Positions 54,171-63,872 of a stretch of DNA of 64,000 nt are shown one piece after another (positions within the stretch are counted from its first letter, which is position 1; each line of letters begins with the position of its first letter). Under the pieces are notes generated by a model. It saw only the letters and a list, made by a program, of their open reading frames with translations, ran no database searches and was not told the DNA's origin. Both the position numbers and the translations under genes were made by a program. Where the stretch lies: NCBI GenBank assembly GCA_019057795.1, contig JAHLWS010000026.1:61461-125460 (forward strand). Reading direction: 5' to 3'. The stretch is from Promethearchaeota archaeon (GTDB lineage: Archaea; Asgardarchaeota; Lokiarchaeia; Sigyniarchaeales; SOKP01).

Positions 54171-55283
54171 TTAATATTCAATATTTTCTTGTGGATGTTT
54201 GACCACATTTAATCCTTTTGAATCTTTTTTCAAAAAAAGTGTCTTTTTGCTAATTTTATTCATAAACCATTCTACTCCAAGGAAAAAATTATATCTTTGC
54301 CAAATCCGCACAAACAATTCAAGAGATATAAAAAATATAACTAGTAAGATAATAAATTGATAAATTAAAAATCCAGAAGAATATATTTCATCAATTATCA
54401 GAGGAAATACAATGATTCCTATGGCAATGACTCCAAAGTGGATGTAATACATTGAAAAAGCAAGTTTACCCCAACGAATAATTGATTTCTGAACGTAAAT
54501 ATCTTTACCTTTTCTATCAAAAAAATAATAACATAAGCAAAATAAGATAATGAATATTCCAACCATCAACATAAAAAATGCAAAGAAATATGTTTCATAA
54601 TAATAAAAATGAATAAATATCCGTATGAAATAAGTGAGGAAACATATTATCCCAATTATAGTACATAATATCAATTTTTTATTAAATTTTTCTCCAGGCC
54701 AGTTAGAGATTATACTTCCAAATAATAATCCAAATATATAGAAATTTGCCCAAGGAATGAATTCAAATATACCTTCATTTAGTATCGATAGATAATTAAG
54801 TTTATGGAAGGAAATAATATAATCCAAAAAAAAAAAAAGAATTATTACACTTATATAAAGAATTATTCTTAGGTTTTGCTTTAAAAATGGAAATGAGAAA
54901 AATATCATCATTGAAAAGGCAATTACTTGAAATACACTCCAATAAATGATATTAGATGATTCCATATTAAAGATATACCCAAATGATATTAGAAGTAATG
55001 TTGAAACACCAAAAATAAATAGTGATCTTTTAAGAACCTCTGAAAAAATATTGGATTTAGAAATATTTTCATTGATTTTTTTATTTATAAAAAAATGATA
55101 CCCCATTCCAGAAATTATAAGAAAAAAGGGTGCTGTTAATATACTAAGAAATACCGTTATTTCTTTAAAAATACCATATTCTCGTGTTGTCCAATCCATC
55201 CATTTGATAAAAAAATGAAATGGAATCATAAAAATAATGGTTAATCCTCTTAAGATATCTATTGAAATTATTCGTTCTTTCAT
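54171..55283 (-). CDS. DUF1624/HGSNAT-like membrane acetyltransferase
   Basis: The 370-residue protein starts R-I-I-S-I-D-I-L-R-G-L-T-I-I-F-M, the hallmark of the DUF1624 group that includes heparan-alpha-glucosaminide N-acetyltransferase, and is also shared with acyltransferase-3 proteins. About ten membrane segments follow. A His in the first segment (P-F-H-F-F) matches the catalytic-region His of the group. It would move an acetyl group from cytosolic acetyl-CoA to a sugar across the membrane. Within a glycan locus an O- or N-acetylation of the exported polymer is the natural reading. ATG start at 55283. Confidence 0.75.
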   Translation of the reverse strand: MKERIISIDILRGLTIIFMIPFHFFIKWMDWTTREYGIFKEITVFLSILTAPFFLIISGMGYHFFINKKINENISKSNIFSEVLKRSLFIFGVSTLLLISFGYIFNMESSNIIYWSVFQVIAFSMMIFFSFPFLKQNLRIILYISVIILFFFLDYIISFHKLNYLSILNEGIFEFIPWANFYIFGLLFGSIISNWPGEKFNKKLILCTIIGIICFLTYFIRIFIHFYYYETYFFAFFMLMVGIFIILFCLCYYFFDRKGKDIYVQKSIIRWGKLAFSMYYIHFGVIAIGIIVFPLIIDEIYSSGFLIYQFIILLVIFFISLELFVRIWQRYNFFLGVEWFMNKISKKTLFLKKDSKGLNVVKHPQENIEY

Positions 55284-55455
55284 TTTAAATTATAAACTAA
55301 TCCAATCCATTAAAAATTTTTGAATTCTTTGAATATTTCTAATCTATAAGTTATTGAATAATATTACTAATAAATCTTAAACGTGTGCAAGCAAAAATTA
55401 TATCTTTATTTGTTAATTTTTGACATTATACTATACACTTTTAATTAAGAAAAAA

Positions 55456-56658
55456 ATGCTTAGAATTTTAAGAGTTGTTCCGTTTTACGCTCCAGCTTAC
55501 GGCTATGGAGGCCCTGTAGTTCACTCAGTTAATATTTCGAAGCAACAGGCAGCTTTAGGTCATGATGTGAGGGTTTTTACAACAAATATTTTAAATCACG
55601 ATTTGATTTCCAAAGAGTTGCCTAAGTTTGAGGTTATAGATAATGTCAAAATACATAGATTTCCTATTAGATATCGATTAGGACAATCTCATTTTTTTAT
55701 CACACCCTCTTTACTGTCTGGATTTTTTAAATATGATTATGATATCCTTCATGTACACTCTTATAGAACTTTTCAAACGATTATCGCTACAATGATAAAT
55801 GGACATAAAAAGAAGCCTTTCGTTTTTTCTGCACATGGGACATTAAGAAACATGTACTTGCTCCGATTATTTCTAACTAAAAGTAAAGAAGCTAACAGAA
55901 TGCGGTATTTTGATTATGCATTTAAAAATATTTTTCTTAAAACAATTAATCGAGTAATTGTTAATTCAAAACATGAAAAATGGTGGACTTTAAAGTTCGA
56001 TGTGCCTGAAGAAAAAATAAGAATTATTCCGCATGGTGTAAATGTTGAGAATTTCACTAATTCGGAATACAAAAATAATTTTATAAATAAATACAAACCA
56101 AATGGGAAAATAATCCTTTATGTTGGCAGACTTTTAAGAAATTATAGGCACTTAGATTATTTGATTGAATCTATGAAGACAATCTCTAAGGAGTATAAAG
56201 ATGCTAAATTATGGATAATTGGTCATAGTTATGATAAAGATTATGAAAGTGAGTTAAAAAGTATAGTATTTACTAATAAATTAACTAATAATGTTATCTT
56301 TGTTACAAACCCATCTAGAGAAGATATATTTGGCGCTTATCAAGCTGCAAATGTTTTTGTTTTCCCCATTACCGAATCAGATAGTTTTGGAATCCCATTA
56401 ATAGAAGCTGGTGCTGCAAAGACGCCCGTTATTTCTACAAATAGAGGCCCCGCACCAGAATTAATTGTTGATGGTGAAACGGGCTTTCTTATAAATAAAG
56501 ATGATAAAAGTCAATTAGTTGATAAGATTCTCAAGATTCTTGATAATGAAAAGTTGGAACAAAAAATGGGTCAAAAAGCTAATGAATTAGTTTTAAAAAA
56601 ATATACATGGGAAACTGTTGCAAAACAAACTGATAAAATATATAAGGAATTAATTTGA
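55456..56658 (+). CDS. GT4-family glycosyltransferase
   Basis: About 400 residues. The true start is probably the ATG at 55456, giving L-R-I-L-R-V-V-P-F-Y-A-P-A-Y-G-Y-G-G-P-V, the usual GT4 opening; the frame extends 12 codons upstream without need. The donor half has L-Y-V-G-R-L-L-R, W-I-I-G-H-S-Y and P-I-T-E-S-D-S-F-G-I-P-L-I-E-A with the E-x7-E glutamates, then N-R-G-P-A-P-E-L. It is divergent from the 54171 gene and starts a plus-strand run of four genes to 60205. Confidence 0.9.
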   Translation: MLRILRVVPFYAPAYGYGGPVVHSVNISKQQAALGHDVRVFTTNILNHDLISKELPKFEVIDNVKIHRFPIRYRLGQSHFFITPSLLSGFFKYDYDILHVHSYRTFQTIIATMINGHKKKPFVFSAHGTLRNMYLLRLFLTKSKEANRMRYFDYAFKNIFLKTINRVIVNSKHEKWWTLKFDVPEEKIRIIPHGVNVENFTNSEYKNNFINKYKPNGKIILYVGRLLRNYRHLDYLIESMKTISKEYKDAKLWIIGHSYDKDYESELKSIVFTNKLTNNVIFVTNPSREDIFGAYQAANVFVFPITESDSFGIPLIEAGAAKTPVISTNRGPAPELIVDGETGFLINKDDKSQLVDKILKILDNEKLEQKMGQKANELVLKKYTWETVAKQTDKIYKELI

Positions 56659-56734
56659 AAAAAAATCATCTGAAAAACATGTTATAAAGATTTATAATAA
56701 AATTTAAGAGATTGTAATTAAGTATTGTATTAAT

Positions 56735-57961
56735 ATGAAGTTTCTATATATTGTTGATGAATTTCCTCCAATAGGGCGTCATCCGGGCATACGTGCTTTA
56801 GAGTTATCAAAGAGATTACTTAAAAAAGAAATAGAACCTATAATATTAACTAAAAGAGTAAAAAGTTCAAAATTTATTGATAATACACTAATTAAAGAAA
56901 TACCTTCAAGTTTAAGAATAATTAAATCATATTCATTTGAAATTCATAATAAAATATTATTAAAAATATTAGATTCAATATTTAGAATTGATTTTTATTT
57001 ATCATGGGTACCCTTTGCATATCTTAAAGCAAAAAAAATCCTTAAAAAAGAAACTGATATTAAATTTATTTATATTGCAGGACCTCCTTTTTATAACCAC
57101 ATTATTGGTATACTTTTAAAAAAAAAATTTGACATTCCTTTAGTATTAGAATATAGGGATCCTTGGTTATATAATCCATACTTAGGAAAAAGAGATAGAT
57201 GGTTGAATCAAAAATTAGATGGGATAATTGAACGGATTTCTCTTAAGTATCCTGATATGATAATAACAGTAAGTAGCGCCTTAACAAGATTTTTAAAGAA
57301 TTGCTTTCCATTTATTAAAAATAAAGCGATTCACTCCATACCGAATGGATTAAGAATTTATGAGATTTATCAAGATTCTGTTCAAAATAACTCAAGAATT
57401 TTCTTTATATTTGCGGGTTCTTTATATAGAAAAAGGAATATCATACCTCTTTTAAAATTGATTTCACAATTAAAGGTAGATGGAGTATTAAGAAGTAATA
57501 ATTTCTTATTTAAGATTTATGGATATTATGATTATAAGGAACTAAATTCAATTATTAATGAGTTACGGATTAAAGATTTAATTTTTTTAGGGCAAAATTT
57601 ACCTAAATCACAAATTCTTCAAGAAATCTCTCAATCACACATTGCTATTCATATTGGAGAAAATTTAAATTATCCCACAATCGCTTTTAAAGTATGGGAT
57701 TATCTCAGTTGTAGAAAAAGAATTTTGTATTTGGGAAAAAAAGAATCTCTAACATCGAAATTTATTGAGAGTAATAAATTCGGTTTTACATTACCGATAA
57801 ACAACTTAAAGAAAGCAAAACAAATATTAGAAAATATAATCGAGGATATTAGAAATCGAAATTTTGATATAATCATTCCTAAAGAAAATTTAAAAGCCTT
57901 TACATGGGACCAAAGAACTAATAAATTTATAGAAAAAATAGTTAATCAATATATCAATTAA
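56735..57961 (+). CDS. GT4-like glycosyltransferase
   Basis: The 408-residue protein starts K-F-L-Y-I-V-D-E-F-P-P-I-G-R-H-P-G and has V-L-E-Y-R-D-P-W (typical of GT4 acceptor domains) and I-I-T-V-S-S-A-L-T. In the donor half are F-A-G-S-L-Y-R-K-R and K-V-W-D-Y-L-S-C-R-K-R-I, where the usual E-x7-E is replaced by a D-Y-L-S-C form seen in some family members. It lies 76 bp after the previous gene, and the next gene begins at 57985 within 24 bp. Confidence 0.8.
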   Translation: MKFLYIVDEFPPIGRHPGIRALELSKRLLKKEIEPIILTKRVKSSKFIDNTLIKEIPSSLRIIKSYSFEIHNKILLKILDSIFRIDFYLSWVPFAYLKAKKILKKETDIKFIYIAGPPFYNHIIGILLKKKFDIPLVLEYRDPWLYNPYLGKRDRWLNQKLDGIIERISLKYPDMIITVSSALTRFLKNCFPFIKNKAIHSIPNGLRIYEIYQDSVQNNSRIFFIFAGSLYRKRNIIPLLKLISQLKVDGVLRSNNFLFKIYGYYDYKELNSIINELRIKDLIFLGQNLPKSQILQEISQSHIAIHIGENLNYPTIAFKVWDYLSCRKRILYLGKKESLTSKFIESNKFGFTLPINNLKKAKQILENIIEDIRNRNFDIIIPKENLKAFTWDQRTNKFIEKIVNQYIN

Positions 57962-57984
57962 TTTTGTATTACAATATATTCAAA

Positions 57985-58902
57985 ATGAATCTAAAAAAAA
58001 TAACAAAATGGTTTTTTGATAAATTTATAAATAAATCTTTTGTATTCTGGCAAAAATTAGGTTTAAATATTTTACCAAATCATTTTTACTCTCCAATACC
58101 CGATTTAAATGAATTAGATCAATTAATTTGGAAAAATAAATCTCAATTAGTTGGTATAGATTTAAATGAAGAAAAACAATTACAGCTTCTTTCTCTTTTT
58201 AATACTAAATATAAAGATGAATATGACAAATTACCAAAAAACTATTCAGATATATCAAAACCTTACCAATATTTCTTAAATAATGAATATTTTGGTCCTA
58301 TTAGTGGAGAGTTTCTTTATTGTGCGATTCGTCATTTTAAACCAAAACGAATCGTAGAAATTGGTTCTGGTTTCTCAAGTTACTTAATCGCCAATACAAT
58401 ATTAAAAAATAAAGAAACAAACAAGGATTATAATTGTAAATTTATATCAATAGACCCATATCCAAACAAAGTTTTATCTAATGGATTTCCAGGGTTATCA
58501 AAACTAGTTCCTAAGAAAGTTCAGCTTGTACCGTTAGAGGAATTTGAAAAATTAGAAAAAAATGATATCTTATTCATTGATTCTAGTCATGTATTAAAAA
58601 TTGGTGGAGATTTACAATATGAATATTTGGAAATCCTCCCAAGACTTAATAAAGGGGTAATAATTCACATACATGATATTTTTCTACCATTAGAATATCC
58701 TCCCAGATGGATCTTAAATGATAAATTATTTTGGAATGAGCAATATTTACTTCAAGCATTTTTAATGTTTAATAATTATTTTGAAATCATTTTTGCTGGA
58801 AATTATTTATTTTTAAATCATTCTGAAATATTGAATCGTTATTTTGATTCATATCATCGGAGTAGAGGTTCAAGCAGTTTCTGGATTAGAAGAATAAAAT
58901 AA
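57985..58902 (+). CDS. class I SAM-dependent methyltransferase (Methyltransf_24-like)
   Basis: About 305 residues. SAM-binding motif I is R-I-V-E-I-G-S-G-F-S-S-Y-L; it is followed by F-I-S-I-D-P-Y-P, D-I-L-F-I-D-S-S-H-V with the catalytic-type Asp, and V-I-I-H-I-H-D-I-F, the metal-site-like His/Asp stretch that marks Methyltransf_24 proteins common in glycan gene clusters. The ATG at 57985 is preferred over a TTG at 57964. An N-terminal amphipathic part (1-40) may touch the membrane. Confidence 0.82.
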   Translation: MNLKKITKWFFDKFINKSFVFWQKLGLNILPNHFYSPIPDLNELDQLIWKNKSQLVGIDLNEEKQLQLLSLFNTKYKDEYDKLPKNYSDISKPYQYFLNNEYFGPISGEFLYCAIRHFKPKRIVEIGSGFSSYLIANTILKNKETNKDYNCKFISIDPYPNKVLSNGFPGLSKLVPKKVQLVPLEEFEKLEKNDILFIDSSHVLKIGGDLQYEYLEILPRLNKGVIIHIHDIFLPLEYPPRWILNDKLFWNEQYLLQAFLMFNNYFEIIFAGNYLFLNHSEILNRYFDSYHRSRGSSSFWIRRIK

Positions 58903-59056
58903 ATCTTTATAATGGTCTTTAATACTTGCAATAATATCTTTATATTTTAATGAATCAACTAAAAATTAGATTACATTAAATGAATATAATGAGTTTTCGA
59001 TTTAAAAAAAGAACCGTATTACATTTAATTTTAATAAAATATTTTACATAATATAA

Positions 59057-60205
59057 ATGAAAAAGTTTGATTTTAATTATTTAAATTTATTCAAATTATC
59101 CCATTTAAATTTATTATTTAAGGATTTCTTTGAGATAAATGGGGAGATAAAATCTGATTATTTTCATTTAAGAAAAGCTATTGATTGGCTACTAAATGCT
59201 AAAAACACTACTCAAAATGGCGGAATTTCTCTTGGATATTCTCTGATCTCCGGATGGTTTTCATCGTATCCTGAAACATCTGGATATATAGTTCCGACCC
59301 TCTTGGATTATTATGAGATAAGTAAATATAAATTTTGCTTAAAATCAAGTAGAGATATTGCTGAGTGGTTATGCGGAATTCAGTTTAGAAATGGTGGTTT
59401 CCCTAAGGGGTTCCTTAATTTTGAACAAAACCCATCTATTTTTAATACAGGTCAAATAATATTTGGTCTTCTGAAAGCGTATAATAAATTTGAAATTAAT
59501 AATTTTTTAAAATCTGCAATTAAAGCCGGTGAATTCTTAATAAATAATCAAGAGAAAAACGGATCTTGGATTAAATATACCTATTTTAATAATCCACATA
59601 CTTATAATGTAAGAACTGCTTGGGCTTTATTAGAATTATACTCTCTTAGTGATAACAAAGATTTTTTAAATGCTGCTCTTAAAAACCTAAATTGGGCTCT
59701 ACATCAAGTAAATAAAAATTATTGGTTTTGTAATAATTCATTTTATAAAAATCAAGATCCAATTCTACATTTTATTTGTTATACAATTAGAGGATTTTTG
59801 GAAGCGGGTTTAATTTTAGAAGATGAGACTTTCATAACTGTAGCTACTAAAAGCGCTTCTAAATTATTAGATTATTTTATAATTAATAGAAATATACCCG
59901 CAACCTTCAATTTCAAATGGGAAAGTCAAGTTAATTATTTATGCCTTACAGGTTTAGCTCAATTGGCAATTATTTGGTTAAAAATATATCTCATGAATAA
60001 AGAAAAGAAATATCTCGAGAATTCACTTAAGTTAAATACATTATTAAAATCGATACAAACTATTTCAAAGAATAAAAACTTTGATGGTGCTTTAAAAGGT
60101 TCCCATCCAATATGGGGTAATTATATGAAATTTATTTTCCCTAATTGGGCAACTAAATTTTTTTGTGATTCAATAATGTTGGAGAATAAAATATTAAAAA
60201 TCTGA
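59057..60205 (+). CDS. VpsJ-like alpha/alpha-toroid polysaccharide biosynthesis protein
   Basis: The 382-residue protein has repeated helical pairs of the alpha/alpha-toroid type with glycine-bearing turns (N-G-G-I-S-L-G-Y, N-G-G-F-P-K-G, N-G-S-W-I-K-Y, Y-N-V-R-T-A-W-A-L-L-E-L). The order and composition are those I know from VpsJ-like proteins in exopolysaccharide clusters. No signal peptide is seen, so it should be cytosolic. Their chemistry is unproven; the fold is shared with glycan-acting epimerases, hydrolases and terpene cyclases. Its 3' end is 6 bp from the convergent AAC(3)-like gene. Confidence 0.7.
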   Translation: MKKFDFNYLNLFKLSHLNLLFKDFFEINGEIKSDYFHLRKAIDWLLNAKNTTQNGGISLGYSLISGWFSSYPETSGYIVPTLLDYYEISKYKFCLKSSRDIAEWLCGIQFRNGGFPKGFLNFEQNPSIFNTGQIIFGLLKAYNKFEINNFLKSAIKAGEFLINNQEKNGSWIKYTYFNNPHTYNVRTAWALLELYSLSDNKDFLNAALKNLNWALHQVNKNYWFCNNSFYKNQDPILHFICYTIRGFLEAGLILEDETFITVATKSASKLLDYFIINRNIPATFNFKWESQVNYLCLTGLAQLAIIWLKIYLMNKEKKYLENSLKLNTLLKSIQTISKNKNFDGALKGSHPIWGNYMKFIFPNWATKFFCDSIMLENKILKI

Positions 60206-60211
60206 TACCTT

Positions 60212-61171
60212 TTAAGTATGTTTTAATTTTTCTAGAATCGCCTCAATAGGATATAGATTTTTAGCTTTTAAATGAGCCTCTGTAGAGTAAATAGTTATAT
60301 CAAGTTTAGCTAACTTTATTAAAACTTTAGAAAAAGTCTTAGCATCTACCCACCAGGATTCAGCTTCTCCTATTTTTGCAAGATGTAAGATATCTAAATT
60401 TTTGAATATCTCCCAAAAAATGTTTCTAATAAAATAGCTCTCCTTTTTATCAATTCTAGTTTTAGCAACTATAGGATCTAATGGTTGTACATTAACATAA
60501 ATTATCTTTTTTTTATTTATTTTGCATTTAAGTTTATATATTTTATCTAATTTCACTTTAATTGGAAATTCCTCATCCATTATATCCTCAACATAATGAT
60601 ATTGAGCGTTTGGACTTAAAGAGATTCCAATTCCTAAAAATTTTCCATTTAATTCAAGAATTTTTGCCCAAGGCGAATGTTCTCCAAAGCTTTTTCTCCC
60701 AATATGATGTTCTTCGGTAATACATTTCGCATGTTTACCAATAGCGGAAACAGAATGAGTTGGATGAATACTACGATAGATTCCCTTCATTTTCAAAATT
60801 TCTGATGGTACTGCACCAAGATTAGTTGGTTTTTTCAGATTAAAAGAATATTTCTTGTTTATACATGTTTTATACATGGTGCTATCCATTGTATAAGTAG
60901 GAATGACTAATGTTCCTTCTTCTCCTATAACATTTAAAATAGCTCTTAAAAGAGTTTTAGGTCCATTTTTAACGTATCCAATCTTACTCAAGGAACTGTG
61001 TATCATTAAAGTATCTCCGTTTTTAATACCAAAATCCTTTAAATCTGATATTAATTGAGAGAGACTAATCCGTGTACTCGTTTTCTTTATGTAATATTTA
61101 TTTACTATAGAACGAATTCTATTAGATATGTATCTTAAAATCCTTTTTATTTCACTTAATAGTAAAACCAT
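60212..61171 (-). CDS. AAC(3)-family (YokD-like) N-acetyltransferase
   Basis: The 319-residue protein has the AAC(3) pattern: D-T-L-M-I-H-S-S-L-S-K-I-G near 54-66, G-T-L-V-I-P-T-Y-T near 88-96, H-P-T-H-S-V-S-A-I-G near 136-145, F-G-E-H-S-P-W-A-K near 161-169 and a Y-H-Y-V-E-D near 193-198. The conserved His, Glu and Asp residues should catalyse transfer of acetyl from acetyl-CoA to an amine. Despite the name of the family, a locus full of glycan genes makes an amino sugar the likely substrate, not an antibiotic. A basic N-terminal helix of about 35 residues extends beyond the usual domain. Confidence 0.85.
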   Translation of the reverse strand: MVLLLSEIKRILRYISNRIRSIVNKYYIKKTSTRISLSQLISDLKDFGIKNGDTLMIHSSLSKIGYVKNGPKTLLRAILNVIGEEGTLVIPTYTMDSTMYKTCINKKYSFNLKKPTNLGAVPSEILKMKGIYRSIHPTHSVSAIGKHAKCITEEHHIGRKSFGEHSPWAKILELNGKFLGIGISLSPNAQYHYVEDIMDEEFPIKVKLDKIYKLKCKINKKKIIYVNVQPLDPIVAKTRIDKKESYFIRNIFWEIFKNLDILHLAKIGEAESWWVDAKTFSKVLIKLAKLDITIYSTEAHLKAKNLYPIEAILEKLKHT

Positions 61172-61265
61172 TATAAATTTTTTTTTTGAATTTATTTTAT
61201 GAACTTATAATATCTTTTTAGTGATGTATGATATTTTAATAAACAACTATTCGAATATTTAATAA

Positions 61266-63341
61266 ATGCAAATGACTAAGTTAATATTTTACATTTTGTT
61301 TAAATTTTCTAAACTCACAAATTTATCTCATTTTTTATATAAATTCTATATAATTATATCAAAACCACTTTCTTTTTTATCAAAAATACTTAAAGCAAAA
61401 AAAAATAAAATTTTAGAAAATTCCAATTTATCTGAATCTTATTTTAGGAAGATATATCCCGAATTTGATGAGTATATTAATGATTTTAGAACAATTTTTA
61501 ATTCTAATACTCTTTTTTCCTTTACTTTAGATAAAGAACAAAATTTAATAAAAGAGCTAATTAATAAAGAATTCAAAGATTTTAAGGAATCACTTATAAT
61601 TAAAGCCAATGATATATTAAAAAATAAATTTTTAATTCTGGGAAAAAAGGTTAATTTTAATAAATCAATTGATTGGTTTTATAGTTTTTATGAAAATTTC
61701 GATTGGCCATTAATACAAATAAATCAGTTGAAAAAAATCATAAATAAAAAAGAAAAAGATGCCAAATATACCCTACGCTTGAATTATCATGAAGAACTTG
61801 TCATACTTGGGTTAGCATATTATCTGACAAATAATGAAATCTATGCTCTTAAATTTGAAAAGTTAATACTTGACTGGATAGAAAAGAATCCTCCAAATTT
61901 AGGAATAAATTGGATAGATTTACTAGAGATTTCTCATCGAGTAGTTAATTGGATCTTCTCGCTATTGCTTTTTGGTAAATCTTTATCTTTGAATAACAAT
62001 TCTCTAAAAAAAATTGCTAAGTCATTATATCATCAAGTGTATTATATTAAACTTCATAGTAATCCCTATTCTTACAATCATACCATTGGTGAGTATTTTG
62101 CTATATTTTTATTTTCAAAGATTTTTAATAAATTTAACTCAATTAATAATTGGTACTCTCAATCCTTGACTGTTCTAAACAAACAAATTAAAAAACAGAT
62201 TCAAGAAGATGGGGTTCACATTGAACAATCAACTCATTACCACCGTCTTGTTTTAGAAATATTTATTCTATTACTCATAATTGAACCGAAAATTCGTTCT
62301 TCTAATAATTTAAAACTAATTAAAAAAATGCTTATTTTTTTAAAATATGTGATAAAACCTGACGGCACAATTCCTCAGATTGGAGATTCTGATAATTCAC
62401 ATTTTCTCCCAGAAATTTTATTAAATGGAAAAAAATGGTTAAATTATACCATATTAAACCTTGGTGCTGCGTTTTTTGAAGATTCAGAGTTCAAAATAGT
62501 TGAAAATAATTCTGAATCTTTTATTATAGTATTATTATTAGGGAGTAGTAAGTTTCTTAAATTTAAAATGCTCAAAAAAGCGAACCTGCAAGAAAAAATC
62601 AAATATTTCGATCAATCTGGTTATCTGATCTGTAAAAATGAATTATCTAAAACTGCAAATTATTTATTCTTTGATATGGGAAATTTTGGACCTTATCCAT
62701 CTTCACATGATCATAGTGATATATCAAACCTAATTTATTCATTTAATGGAAATCCTATTTTGATTGATTCTGGAACCTATAAATATAATGAGTCGCAAAA
62801 AAGTAGAAACCTGTTTAGGTCTGGGAAAGCTCATAATATCATAGTGGTTAATAATTACAACCAAGCTAAAATAATAGATAAATGGACTTGGATTAATATA
62901 CCCAATATAAAAAGAAAGATTAGTTATCATAAAGATATAATTAAAGCTTCAATCTGTCATAAAGGTTACAAAAATTTCGTTTCTGAGAGAGAAATAGAAA
63001 CCACAAAAGATTTTTGCGATCTCAAAATTATAGATAAGATTTATCCTATTAAAACTCCTAGATTAAATTGGAAAGTTACATCGTATTTACATTTTCCCCC
63101 AAATGTAAAGCTAGAGATATTAAACAACAATATTATGATTAATTCAACAATATTTTTATCAGTTAAATGTGAAAATTCAATTTTAAAACTTATTAAGACT
63201 TCTTTTCTAACTTCTCCTTATTATGGTATATTGAAAAAATCGTTATTAATAGAATTTGTTATAATCAATAATTTCAATAATATTGAACCAATAAAGATCA
63301 TTTATCATTTTCATAAATCTGAGATTAATCGTTTGGAATGA
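61266..63341 (+). CDS. heparinase II/III-family polysaccharide lyase-like protein
   Basis: The 691-residue protein has an alpha/alpha-toroid part (about 100-400) and a C-terminal beta-sandwich. Toroid motifs include L-N-Y-H-E-E-L-V, H-S-N-P-Y-S-Y-N-H-T-I-G-E near 260-272, and E-D-G-V-H-I-E-Q-S-T-H-Y-H with the candidate catalytic Tyr/His pair. The sandwich has S-S-H-D-H-S-D-I-S-N near 479-488 and D-S-G-T-Y-K-Y. These are the family's conserved features. Relatives in capsule clusters cleave uronic-acid-containing polymers by beta-elimination. I see no clear cleavable signal peptide; the N-terminus is moderately hydrophobic, so location is open. ATG start at 61266. Confidence 0.85.
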   Translation: MQMTKLIFYILFKFSKLTNLSHFLYKFYIIISKPLSFLSKILKAKKNKILENSNLSESYFRKIYPEFDEYINDFRTIFNSNTLFSFTLDKEQNLIKELINKEFKDFKESLIIKANDILKNKFLILGKKVNFNKSIDWFYSFYENFDWPLIQINQLKKIINKKEKDAKYTLRLNYHEELVILGLAYYLTNNEIYALKFEKLILDWIEKNPPNLGINWIDLLEISHRVVNWIFSLLLFGKSLSLNNNSLKKIAKSLYHQVYYIKLHSNPYSYNHTIGEYFAIFLFSKIFNKFNSINNWYSQSLTVLNKQIKKQIQEDGVHIEQSTHYHRLVLEIFILLLIIEPKIRSSNNLKLIKKMLIFLKYVIKPDGTIPQIGDSDNSHFLPEILLNGKKWLNYTILNLGAAFFEDSEFKIVENNSESFIIVLLLGSSKFLKFKMLKKANLQEKIKYFDQSGYLICKNELSKTANYLFFDMGNFGPYPSSHDHSDISNLIYSFNGNPILIDSGTYKYNESQKSRNLFRSGKAHNIIVVNNYNQAKIIDKWTWINIPNIKRKISYHKDIIKASICHKGYKNFVSEREIETTKDFCDLKIIDKIYPIKTPRLNWKVTSYLHFPPNVKLEILNNNIMINSTIFLSVKCENSILKLIKTSFLTSPYYGILKKSLLIEFVIINNFNNIEPIKIIYHFHKSEINRLE

Positions 63342-63545
63342 TTATTTTTCTTTGTTAGATAGAGAATTATTTATTTAATCGGGGAAATGTTAGATATGAA
63401 AACTAACTTTTAATACGCATCTAAAATAATCCTAATAGTTTCCGTTTAAAAGAAATTGTAATTAGACTCTTAACTAATGCTATGCTATAAAAAATATTCA
63501 AAATAATATTAAATTAAATAAATTCTTTTAATAAGTAGTTTCCAA

Positions 63546-63872
63546 ATGAAGGATACACATTTAGGTCCTATTGGAAAACCTTTAGGCGGTATTTCAGTAT
63601 ATCTATATAGGCTTTCCAAATTTGATAAAAAAGCTGACTTTATTAACTCTTTAAATCTTTTAGGTACAAGAAAATTTAAGTTTTGGTTCATTAAGCAAAT
63701 TTTTAGTAAGAAAAGAAAGAATTTTATCATACATTTACACTCTAACTATATAAAGCTATTGTTTTACTTTCTCTGCTTATTTACTCATCATAATTATTCC
63801 TTAGTTATACATAGTAATATATTCATTGATGAGTACAAAAAATCGAATCCAATTTTGCATTTTTTTTCTTAA
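63546..63872 (+). pseudogene. truncated GT4 glycosyltransferase, N-terminal fragment
   Basis: The 108-codon frame reads T-H-L-G-P-I-G-K-P-L-G-G-I-S-V-Y, the typical acceptor-domain start of GT4 enzymes, goes on through I-I-H-L-H-S-N-Y, and ends at a stop just after I-L-H-F-F-S, where intact relatives continue. All of the donor domain is missing. Shifting the frame at the T-run before the stop does not restore it. The stop lies at the 3' end of an opposing frame (63869-64000), so the gene has probably been cut by an insertion or rearrangement. Confidence 0.7.

Noticed and set aside
60212..61171. Antibiotic resistance gene
   Set aside because: The AAC(3) fold is present, but the gene sits in a glycan locus of an archaeon and has no mobile-element context; an amino-sugar substrate is far more likely.
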